This document shows, piece by piece, positions 1 to 12,100 of a stretch of 64,000 nucleotides of DNA (its first letter is position 1; each line of letters begins with the position of its first letter). The position numbers and the translations under genes were made by a program. The stretch spans positions 51,072,702 to 51,136,701 of the forward strand of contig CM034532.1 in NCBI GenBank assembly GCA_020002185.1. Reading direction: 5' to 3'. Origin of the DNA: Paraescarpia echinospica (Eukaryota > Annelida > Polychaeta > Sabellida > Siboglinidae). The notes under the pieces are model-generated. The model was not told where the DNA came from and did no database searches. It saw nothing but the letters and a program-made list of their open reading frames with translations.

Positions 1-23
1 CCACCCTGTACTGTGTTTGTTAG

Positions 24-100
24 ATGACCACTCACGTGTCGTGCTGGATGACCACCCATTGGAGTCCAACCTCGGCTACATCAATGGCAACTACATAGAT
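24..100 (+). CDS. RPTP exon a: D1 start
   Basis: 77 nt after the acceptor TTTGTTAG, with donor GTGAGT. The first two bases complete a Tyr codon split with the upstream exon, giving DHSRVVL and then GYINGNYID, the classic early PTP motif. The substrate-recognition KNRY motif should lie in the preceding exon, outside the window. The intron that follows (101-561) contains a (CA)n run at about 389-448 and nothing else recognised. Confidence 0.88.
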
Positions 101-386
101 GTGAGTGTCCAGTTCTCTCCACATCTATCTTGTCTAATGTTGTTATGTCAGCATTTATTTTTTGTATAAAAATAAGCTGAGTATCTGGTTTCTGAAACTG
201 GCTCTTTTAATATAAAACTAACTTCAACATTATAAACTACCAGTTGCTAGGCTAGTAAAATAAAGTTGGTAATAAATAAAAACAAACTATGCTAAGTAAC
301 ACTCATGAATAGATATTGTAAATGTACCAACTACACACATACATGCATATATATAGTAATACACACACATGCATGTCACATGCGTG

Positions 387-449
<63 letters not shown>

Positions 450-3400
450 CTTATTATGAGATAACGATTACAAAACGCTGTTAAATATCGTTTCTAACAC
501 ATTGACTGACTGTACGAGAGTAGCAGACCCTATCAGTCAGTGCACACACTTGTGTTTGCAGGGCTACAAGCGGCCAAATGCCTACATTGCCACCCAGGGC
601 CCAAGCAAGCACACAATGGGAGACATCTGGAAGATGGCCTGGCAGCGTAACAGTCACTGCATCATCATGGTGACAAATCTAGTGGAGGACGGCCGGGTAT
701 GTCCTATCTCTCACCTCGTAGTAAAACCCTCTTTCTCCTCATAATAAATGTCTCGTATTTCTTTCTCTCTCGTAGTAAAACCCTCTTCTTTCTCTCTCCT
801 TGTAGTCAAACCCTTCATGTTGGCACATTAGGGTGTATTCATGCATTCATATTTAGCTTTATTTATTCCGAATTCGTTTCAGTTATATGACCATTTGTGC
901 AGTAAATAGATATATGATAATTTGTAAGGTTCTAAAAAATTACAACTTTAGTTTGAATTTTGTGTAACAACATAATGTTTTATATGAAGTGACATTTTTT
1001 TAAATAAATATTTGTTTCATTGATTTTGTTATTGATTTATTGTACATAATTAAAATAAAATTAAAATACAGATCAAAGGTTCATATTACAATATTTTTCA
1101 TTAAAATACTGATAATAAACAAGTTTAATACCTATTTAAATGTATTATACAAGTGTGCATTGTCATTTTTGTTCAAGTGTTGATTTAATTAGTTCAGTCT
1201 CCATAGAAACAACAGTTGTGAACTGTATATCACCGTTACATTAATAATAGTTGTAGACAGTAGTGACACCAACTGACATTTGTTGTGAGTGACACGTCAG
1301 GTGACACTAATGTCATGTCGTTGACAGCGCAAGTGTGAGCAGTACTGGCCAGACACTGACTCAACGACCTACGTTGACTTTGAGGTGACCAAGATAGAAG
1401 AGGAGCAGTACGCTGACTTCACCATCCGAGTGTTCAGTCTCTCGCGGGTCAGACACTTCTCTTACTTAGTCATACACTTCAGCCACGTTTTTGCAAAATA
1501 TTTAATTTATTATTATTATTTATATTTTAGTTTTGTAAAATCACAGCATGGTTGAACATATTTAGTAGTCTATTTGTTAATTTGTTGGCTGTGTGAGAGA
1601 TATGGTTGTGTACTTGACGTGTTGGCTGTGAGAGATGTGGTTGTGTACTTGATGTGTTGGCTGTGAGAGATGTGGTTGTGTACTTGACGTGTTGGTTGTG
1701 AGAGATGTGGTTGTGTACTTGACGTGTTGGCTGTGAGAGATGTGGTTGTGTACCTGATGTGTTGGCTGTGAGAGATGTGGTTGTGTAGTTGATGTGTTGG
1801 TTGTGAGAGATGTGGTTGTGTACTTGACGTGTTGGCTGTGAGAGATGTGGTTGTGTACTTGACGTGTTGGCTGTGAGAGATGTGGTTGTGTACTTGACGT
1901 GTTGGCTATGAGAGATGTGATTGTGTACTTGACGTGTTGGCTGTGAGAGATGTGGTTGTGTACTTGATGTGTTGGCTGTGAGAGATGTGGTTGTGTACTT
2001 GATGTGTTGGCTGTGAGAGATGTGGTTGTGTACTTGACGTGTTGGCTGTGAGAGATGTGGTTGTATACTTGATGTGTTGGCTGTGAGAGATGTGGTTGTA
2101 TACTTGATGTGTTGGCTGTGTGAGAGATGTGGTTGTGTACTTGACGTATTGGCTGTGAGAGATGTGGTTGTGTACTTGATGAGTTGGCTGTGAGAGATGT
2201 GGTTGTGTACTTGATGTGTTGGCTGTGTGAGATGTGGTTGTATACTTGACGTGTTGGTTGTGAGAGATGTGGTTGTGTACTTGACGTGTTGGCTGTGAGA
2301 GATGTGGTTGTGTACTTGATGTGTTGGCTGTGAGAGATGTGGTTGTGTACTTTATGTGTTGGTTGTGAGAGATGTGGTTGTGTACTTGACGTGTTGGCTG
2401 AGAGAGATGTGGTTGTGTACTTGACGTGTTTGCTGTGAGATATGTGGTTGTGTACTTGACGTGTTGGCTGTGAGAGATGTGGTTGTGTACTTGATGTGTT
2501 GGTTGTGAGAGATGTGGTTGTGTACTTGATGTGTTGGCTGTGAGAGATGTGGTTGTGTACTCGATGTGTTGGTTGTGAGAGATGTGGTTGTGTACTTGAT
2601 GTGTTGGCTGTGAGAGATGTGGTTGTGTACTTGACGTGTTGGCTGTGAGAGATGTGGTTGTATACTTGATGTGTTGGCTGTGAGAGATGTGGTTGTGCAC
2701 TTGACGTGTTGGCTATGAGAGATGTGATTGTGTACTTGACGTGTTGGCTGTGAGAGATGTGGTTGTGTACTTGATGTGTTGGCTATGAGAGATGTGATTG
2801 TGTATTTGACGTGTTGGTTGTGAGAGATGTGGTTGTGTACTTGACGTGTTGGCTATGAGAGATGTGATTGTGTACTTGACGTGTTGGTTGTGAGAGATGT
2901 GGTTGTGTACTTGAAGTGTTGGCTGTGAGAGATGTGGTTGTGTACTTGATGTGTTGGCTGTGAGAGATGTGGTTGTGTACTTGACGTGTTGGCTGTGAGA
3001 GATGTGGTTGTGTACTTGACGTGTTGGCTGTGAGAGATGTGGTTGTGTACTTGACGTGTTGGCTATGAGAGATGTGATTGTGTACTTGACGTGTTGGCTG
3101 TGAGAGATGTGGTTGTGTACTTGATGTGTTGGCTATGAGAGATGTGATTGTGTACTTGACGTGTTGGTTGTGAGAGATGTGGTTGTGTACTTGACGTGTT
3201 GGCTATGAGAGATGTGATTGTGTACTTGACGTGTTGGTTGTGAGAGATGTGGTTGTGTACTTGAAGTGTTGGCTGTGAGAGATGTGGTTGTGTACTTGAT
3301 GTGTTGGCTGTGAGAGATGTGGTTGTGTACTTGACGTGTTGGCTGTGAGAGATGTGGTTGTGTACTTGACGTGTTGGCTGTGAGAGATGTGGTTGTGTAC

Positions 3401-6069
3401 TTGACGTGTTTGCTGTGAGATATGTGGTTGTGTACTTGATGTGTTGGTTGTGAGAGATGTGGTTGTGTACTTGATGTGTTGGCTGTGAGAGATGTGGTTG
3501 TGTACTTGAAGTGTTGGCTGTGAGAGATGTGATTGTGTACTTGACGTGTTGGCTGTGAGAGATGTGGTTGTGTACTTGACGTGTTGGCTGTGAGAGATGT
3601 GGTTGTGTACTTGATGTGTTGGCTGTGTGAGATGTGGTTGTATACTTGACGTGTTGGCTATGAGAGATGTGATTGTGTACTTGACGTGTTGGCTGTGAGA
3701 GATGTGGTTGTGTACTTGACGTGTTGGCTGTGAGAGATGTGGTTGTGTACTTGACGTGTTGGCTGTGAGAGATGTGGTTGTGTACTTGACGTGTTTGCTG
3801 TGAGATATGTGGTTGTGTACTTGATGTGTTGGTTGTGAGAGATGTGGTTGTGTACTTGATGTGTTGGCTGTGAGAGATGTGGTTGTGTACTTGAAGTGTT
3901 GGCTGTGAGAGATGTGATTGTGTACTTGACGTGTTGGCTGTGAGAGATGTGGTTGTGTACTTGACGTGTTGGCTGTGAGAGATGTGGTTGTGTACTTGAT
4001 GTGTTGGCTGTGTGAGATGTGGTTGTATACTTGACGTGTTGGCTATGAGAGATGTGATTGTGTACTTGACGTGTTGGCTGTGAGAGATGTGGTTGTGTAC
4101 TTGACGTGTTGGCTGTGAGAGATGTGGTTGTGTACTTGACGTGTTGGCTGTGAGAGATGTGGTTGTGTACTTGGCGTGTTGGCTGTGAGAGATGTGGTTG
4201 TGTATGATGTGTTGTTGGCTGTGAGAGATGTGGTTGTGTACTTAGCTGATGTTGGCTATGAGAGGAATATGGTTGTGTAGTTAGCGTGTTGGCTGTGAGA
4301 GAGATGTAGTTTAATATGCCAGCTGATGTTGGCTGTAGAAGATGTGGTTGTATGCCAGCGGTGTTGGCTGTGAGAGATGTGGTTGCGTGTACTTGGCGGT
4401 GTTGGCTGTGAGAGATGTGGTTTGTGCTTAGCGTGTTGGCTGAGATGTGGTTGTGTGTTGTTGGCTGTGTGAGAGAGATGTGGTTGTGTACTTGGCCGTG
4501 TTGGCTGTAGAGAGATGTAGTTTGTGTGCTTGGCGTGGCTGTGAGAGATGTGGTTGTGTACTTGATGTGTTGGCTGTGAGAGATGTGGTTGTGTACTTGA
4601 CGTGTTGGCTGTGAGAGATGTGGTTGTGTACTTGACGTGTTGGCTGTGAGAGATGTGGTTGTGTACTTGACGTGTTGGCTGTGAGAGATGTGGTTGTGTA
4701 CTTGACGTGTTGGCTGTGAGAGATGTGGTTGTGTACTTGACGTGTTGGCTGTGAGAGATGTGGTTGTGTACTTGACGTGTTGGCTGTGAGAGATATGGTT
4801 GTGTACTTGACGTGTTGGCTGTGAGAGATGTGGTTGTATACTTGACGTGTTGGCTGTGAGAGATGTGGTTGTGTACTTGACGTGTTGGTTGTGAGAGATG
4901 TGGTTGTGTACTTGATGTATTGGCTGTGAGAGATGTGGTTGTGTACTTGACGTGTTGGGTGTGAGAGATGTGGTTGTGTACTTGATGTGTTGGCTGTGAG
5001 AGATGTGGTTGTGTACTTGAAGTGTTGGCTGTGAGAGATGTGGTTGTGTACTTGACGTGTTGGTTGTGAGAGATGTGGTTGTGTACTTGACGTGTTGGCT
5101 GTGAGAGATGTGGTTGTGTACTTGACGTGTTGGCTGTGAGAGATGTGGTTGTGTACTTGACGTGTTGGCTGTGAGAGATGTGGTTGTGTACTTGACGTGT
5201 TGGCTGTGAGAGATGTGGTTGTGTACTTGATGTGTTGGCTGTGAGAGATGTGGTTGTGTACTTGATGAGTTGGCTGTGAGAGATGTGGTTGTGTACTTGA
5301 TGAGTTGGCTGTGAGAGATGTGGTTGTGTACTTGATGTGTTGGCTGTGAGAGATGTGGTTGTGTACTTGATGTGTTGGCTGTGAGAGATGTGGTTGTGTA
5401 CTTGATGTGTTGGCTGTGAGAGATGTGGTTGTGTACTTGACGTGTTGGTTGTGAGAGATGTGGTTGTGTACTTGACGTGTTGGTTGTGCGAGATGTGGTT
5501 GTGTACTTGACGTGTTGGTTGTGAGAGATGTGGTTGTGTACTTGACGTGTTGGCTGTGAGAGATGTGGTTGTGTACTTGATGTGTTGGCTGTGAGAGATG
5601 TGGTTGTATACTTGATGAGTTGGCTGTGAGAGATGTGGTTGTGTACTTGATGTGTTGGCTGTGAGAGATGTGGTTGTCTACTTGATGAGTTGGCTGTGAG
5701 AGATGTGGTTGTGTACTTGATGTGTTGGCTGTGAGAGATGTGGTTGTATACTTGATGAGTTGGCTGTGAGAGATGTGGTTGTGTACTTGATGTGTTGGCT
5801 GTGAGAGATGTGGTTGTATACTTGATGAGTTGGCTGTGAAAGATATGGTTGTATAGAGAAGTCATTTGATCGCAGGGAGTCATCACAAAGACAATACGTC
5901 AGTTTCACTTCACGTCTTGGCCGGACCATGGTGTGCCAATGTATGCAACATCACTGCTGGCCTTCAGGAAGAAAGTGAGAGCGTTTGACGACCCAACGGC
6001 TGGCCCCACGATTGTCCACTGCAGGTAGCAATCTCACATTACGTGCTCCCTCCTCTCTCTCCCCCTCAC

Positions 6070-6127
<58 letters not shown>

Positions 6128-9100
6128 CCTCTCTCTCCCCCTCTCTCACTCGCTCTCTCTCCCCCTCTCTCCATCTCACCCAATCTCCCCCTCTTTTTCC
6201 CTATTCCTCTCTCTCGCTCTCTTCCTTTCTCCCTCTCTCTCTATCTCCCTAATGCACCTACATTACTTTACTATAGAAATATTCATACTTAGCTAACATG
6301 TATGAGTGATTCAGAAGTACACCATGCAGATGTTAAAACAAAGAAAATGTATTTATGTTGCCTCTCGAATATATACAGAGACTTCATTTATGTCACACAG
6401 TGTTGGGAATTCTTAAAAATGCTTTAGATGTTAAACTTCAAATGTACTAATCATCATACTGTGCTTTGTATTGAGGAACGTTTACAGAACAATAAGTTCT
6501 TGCTGCAAGTTCAACACAGCGGCTGTGTTTGTGTGAGCACCAGTGCTTGTATGTCACAGTGCGGGAGTGGGGCGAACTGGCACCTTCATTGCCCTCGACT
6601 ACTTACTGGACCAAGCGAAGGCTGAAGGTTGTGTAGACGTCTTAAATTGTGTATACAACATGCGAATGAGAAGAGTGAACATGGTACAGACACAGGTGAG
6701 TGGAACATGATACAGACACAGGTCAGTGGAACATGGTACAGTCACAGGTGAGTGGAACATGGTACAGACACAGGTGAGTGGAACATGGTACAAACACAGG
6801 TGAGTGGAACATGGTACAGACACAGGTCAGTGGAACATGGTACAGTCACAGGTCAGTATAACATGATACAGACATAGGTGAGTGGAACATGGTACAGACA
6901 CAGGTCAGTGGAACATGGTACAGACACAGGTCAGTGGAACATGGTACAGACACAGGTTAGTGGAACATAGTACAGACACACGTTTATTTGTGTACGATGC
7001 CTGGAGGCTTTCAAGATGTGGTTGTGTTTGTAGGAGCAGTATGTGTTTGTGTACGATGCCCTGCTGTAGGCCTTCAAGAGTGAGGTTGTGTGTTTGTAGG
7101 AGCAGTATGTGTTTATGTACGATGCCCTGCTGTAGGCCTTCAAGAGTGTAGTTGTGTGTTTGTAGGAGCAGTATGTGTTTATGTACGATGCCCTGCTGTA
7201 GGCCTTCAAGAGTGTAGTTGTGTGTTTGTAGGAGCAGTATGTGTTTATGTACGATGCCCTGCTGTAGGCCTTCAAGAGTGTGGTTGTGTGTTTGTAGGAG
7301 CAGTATGTGTTTATGTACGATGCCCTGCTGTAGGCCTTCAAGAGTGTAGTTGTGTGTTTGTAGGAGCAGTATGTGTTTATGTACGATGCCCTGTTGTAGG
7401 CCTTCAAGAGTGTGGTTGTGTTTGTAGGAGCTGTATGTGTTTGTGTACGATGCCAGGAAGCCTTCAAAAAGTGGTTGTATGTTTGAGGAACGGTATATGT
7501 TTATGTACAATGCCCTGCTGTCGGCCTTCAAGAGTGTGGTTGTGTGTTTGTAGGAGCAGTATGTGTTTGTAATCAATGCCCTGCTGTAAGCCTTCAAGAG
7601 TGTGGTTGTGTTTGTAGGAGCAGTAAGTGTTTGTGTACGATGCCCTGCTGTAGGCCTTCAAGAGTGTGGTTGTGTGTGTTTGTAGGAGCAGTATGTGTTT
7701 GTGTATGATGCCATGTTGGTGGCCTTCAAGAGTGTGATTGTGTGTTTGTAGGAGCAGTATGTGTTTGTGTATGATACCCTGTTGGAGGCCTTCAAGAGTG
7801 TGGTTGTGTGTTTGTAGGAGCAGTATGTGTTTGTGTATGATGCCCTGTTGGAGGCCTTCAAGAGTGTGGTTGTGTGTTTGTAGGAGCAGTGTGTGTTTGT
7901 AATCAGTGCCCTGCTGTAAGCCTTCAAGAGTGTGATTGTGTTTGTAGGAGCAGTAAGTGTTTGTGTATGATGCCCTGCTGTAGGCCTTCAAGAGTGTGGT
8001 TGTGTTTGTAGGAGCAGTATGTGTTTGTGTATGATGCCCTGTTGGAGGCCTTCAAGAGTGTAGTTGTGTGTTTGTAGGAGCAGTATGTGTTTGTGTACGA
8101 TGCCCTGTTGGAGGCCTTCAAGAGTGTGGTTGTGTGTTTGTAAGAGCAGTATGTGTTTGTGTATGATGCCATGTTGGAGGCCTTCAAGAGTGTGGTTGTG
8201 TGTTTGTAGGAGCAGTATGTGTTTGTGTATGATGCCATGTTGGAGGCCTTCAAGAGTGTGGTTGTGTGTTTGTAGGAGCAGTATGTGTTTGTGTATGATG
8301 CCCTGTTGGAGGCCTTCAAGAGTGTGGTTGTGTGTTTGTAGGAGCAGTATGTGTTTGTGTATGATGCCCTGTTGGAGGCCTTCAAGAATGTGGTTGTATG
8401 TTTGTAGGAGCAGTATGTGTTTGTGTACGATGCCATGTTGGAGGCCTTCAAGAGTGTGGTTGTGTGTTTGAAGGAGCAGTAAGTGTTTGTGTATGATGCC
8501 ATGTTGGAGGCCTTCAAGAGTGTGGTTGTGTGTTTGTAGGAGCAGTATGTGTTTGTGTATGATGCCCTGTTGGAGGCCTTCAAGAGTGTGGTTGTGTGTT
8601 TGTAGGAGCAGTATGTGTTTGTGTATGATGCCATGTTGGAGGCCTTCAAGAGTGTGGTTGTGTGTTTGTAGGAGCAGTATGTGTTTGTGTATGATGCCAT
8701 GTTGGAGGCCTTCAAGAGTGTGGTTGTGTGTTTGTAGGAGCAGTATGTGTTTGTGTATGATGCCCTGTTGGAGGCCTTCAAGAGTGTGGTTGTGTGTTTG
8801 TAGGAGCAGTATGTGTTTGTGTATGATGCCATGTTGGAGGCCTTCAAGAGTGTGGTTGTGTGTTTGTAGGAGCAGTATGTGTTTGTGTATGATGCCCTGT
8901 TGGAGGCCTTCAAGAGTGTGGTTGTGTTTGTAGGAGCAGTATGTGTTTGTGTATGATGCCCTGTTGGAGGCCTTCAAGAGTGTGGTTGTGTGTTTGTAGG
9001 AGCAGTAAGTGTTTGTGTATGATGCCATGTTGGAGGCCTTCAAGAGTGTGGTTGTGTGTTTGTAGGAGCAGTATGTGTTTGTGTATGATGCCCTGTTGGA

Positions 9101-12100
9101 GGCCTTCAAGAGTGTGGTTGTGTGTTTGTAGGAGCAGTATGTGTTTGTGTATGATGCCCTGTTGGAGGCCATCAAGAGAGTGTGGTTGTGTGTTTGTAGG
9201 AGCAGTATGTGTTTGTGTATGATGCCATGTTGGTGGCCTTCAAGAGTGTGGTTGTGTGTTTGTAGGAGCAGTATGTGTTTGTGTATGATGCCCTGTTGGA
9301 GGCCTTCAAGAGTGTGGTTGTGTGTTTGTAGGAGCAGTATGTGTTTGTGTATGATGCCCTGTTGGAGGCCTTCAAGAATGTGGTTGTGTGTTTGTAGGAG
9401 CAGTATGTGTTTGTGTACGATGCCATGTTGGAGGCCTTCAAGAGTGTGGTTGTGTTTGTAGGAGCAGTATGTGTTTGTGTATGATGCCCTGTTGGAGGCC
9501 TTCAAGAGTGTGGTTGTGTGTTTGTAGGAGCAGTATGTGTTTGTGTACGATGCCATGTTGGAGGCCTTCAAGAGTGTGGTTGTGTTTGTAGGAGCAGTAT
9601 GTGTTCGTGTATGATGCCCTGTTGGAGGCCTTCAAGAGTGTGGTTGTGTGTTTGTAGGAGCAGTATGTGTTCGTGTATGATGCCCTGTTGGAGGCCTTCA
9701 AGAGCGGAGATACTGCAATGCCCTGCGTGGACTTCCGAAAACGATTCTTGGAATTAAGTCGTGTGAACCCACAAACAGGGAAGCTGCGATTGTTGGAGGA
9801 ATATGAAGTAGGTTGACACCTGGAACTATGGTTTGTGGAACAATTAGTTTGTTTATATTGAAAGGAAACAGACTTTATGGATAGCCACTGCTTGAAAATG
9901 GCCATAGGCCATATCTCTCTCATAATACTGAACATATTTTAACCACATTTAGAGTACTAATTAATTAAAAGAATAGTAAAAGATGAATTAGGGCTCATTT
10001 GCTTGTGCATTACCATGTCAATGAAAATATATAATGTGACGGAGGAACATGCACCCATGAAAATTATTCTGACCTAACAACTGTTTGTGTGTGTGATCAT
10101 GCAATTGTCAGGAATCTTTAGCTAAAATGCTTGTTTTCCAGATAATGTGTTTTTGAGCAAGGACATCTCATTTCAAAGACTGTTGTGAGATGGGACTTTG
10201 AACATTTCTCTAGGCACTTTGAAAAATGCTCAGACCTAAATAAAACATGAAACCAAGTATGTGTTGTCACCTGTTAAGTCTTGTGTCTTTGTCACAGCTG
10301 CTGCAGGCGATGTCACCTGTTAAGTCTTGTGTCTTTGTCACAGCTGCTGCAGGTGATGTTACCTGTTAAGTGTTGTCTCTGTCACAGCTGCTGCAGGCGA
10401 TGTCACCTGTTAAGTCTTGTGTCTTTGTCGCAGCTGCTGCAGGTGATGTCACCTGTTAAGTGTTGTCTCTGTCACAGCTGCTGCAGGCGATGTCACCTGT
10501 TAAGTCTTGTCTCTGTCACAGCTGCTGCAGGTGATGTCACCTGTTAAGTCTTGTCTCTCGCAGCTGCTGCAGGTGATGTCACCTGTTAAGTCTTGTGTTT
10601 CTGTCACAGCTGCTGCAGGCGATGTCACCTGTCAACACAACCAGCAGCTGTCAGGACGCTGTTGCTTCAGAGAACATCAGCAAGAACCGCAACATGCAGA
10701 TTCTGCCTCGTACGTATCCTTTATTACCTCTCTTAAGCATATCTTTTTCAGTGTTACGCTCACAGTTGCAGCTGTCTGTTCTTACGTACCAACAGATAAT
10801 CCTGTCGGCTCACATTCTTCTGAAAGCCTTATCCCGTAGAAAATTGTAGCAGGAGAGAGAGAGAGAGAGAGCGAGAGAGTGAGAGAGCGAGAGAGCATGC
10901 TTGTTTTCTTATTTCAAAGATACATACACAAATGTACAAGGAATGTGACTTGTAAAACAACTGTGTTCATTTGTTGGTATACACTGATGTCTATATGCCT
11001 TGTATTGTCCTTGGTTCATGATGATAAGTTTGGGAATTACATTTTATTATTAGAGTTTGGTGTTTTGGACAGAAACTGCAGCTGAAGTTACACATTTGTT
11101 TACAGAAATACTCAATATGTGTTTCTGCTGTATTCTGATAGATTTTTATGTTCACTATTAATAAAGATCACTTTTTATAACTTTTACTTACTTCTAAGTA
11201 ACTTATATTCGTGGATAAAGTGTGCTTCTGTCATGCAATAAATCCGATTACCCAATCTTTGACTGCCATTTACACCTGTTTGCCAAAAGACAACAAATAA
11301 TTGTTTTTAACTGTTCTTTTATGTAAAAGACACGACAGTAAATGACTGTGCACAATGATGCGAAGCACTAACAATACGTTTATACACAACTTTGATCAAG
11401 ATGGTTGGATGACCAAAACATGAAAATCCGTTACCAGTAGCAATAATAAACGATTTCATGTTTCGCGTATTTTTGAAAAGTTTCTGTTTGAATTTAATTA
11501 CAATGCTATTTTTAATGCTCTGAAACATGAAACATCTAGAAGAATACAAATGATCAAGTATTGAAAACTGTATTGTACGCATGATCTGTAGGTTTTGTTG
11601 CATGCTCATAAAGGCCGTACACCAGCTAAGTGTTGTCTTACTACTGGACTACTGCATTAAGAACCAATAACCAATTTTAAGCTATGAATGATAACCTGAT
11701 TGGTCCAACATTGCAACACCAAATTTGGATAGTTAGTTTGAGTAAATGCATGAATAAAATACTTTTGGAGAATCCATTACAAATGTGCCTCTGCTATATA
11801 AAAACAGTTTCTTGGAAATTCATGAGATTATCACAGTGTATATCTTGTCAGGGCTAAATGCATGTTTGACTGAAATACCACGTTTGCCTGTTTGTATCAA
11901 GCGCTTGCATCAGTGTGATTTTTAGTGCATAAAAAGTGACTATGCTTGTTTGTTAAGTGCATGCGTCAGTGACACGACACCTTGGCTTATTGCTACGTTT
12001 CAGTGGACAATGTTTCCCGGCCCTACATCCAGATGTACATTCCTCTCTCGACTGACTACATCAACGCAGTCTTCAGCGACGTAAGCCTCTTGTCTCTCAC

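Noticed and set aside
3658..5886. 742-codon minus-strand ORF rich in His, Thr and Ser
   Set aside because: It is the 35-bp minisatellite read in frame; three 35-bp units equal 35 codons, and variation is at DNA level with no codon pattern.
5985..6296. Leu/Ser-rich small ORFs in the CT tract
   Set aside because: Low-complexity dinucleotide repeat overlapping the exon d donor.
7988..9571. 527-codon minus ORF ([16 protein letters not shown] repeats)
   Set aside because: Shadow of the 66-bp acceptor array; the real coding sense is + and only the last copy is an exon.
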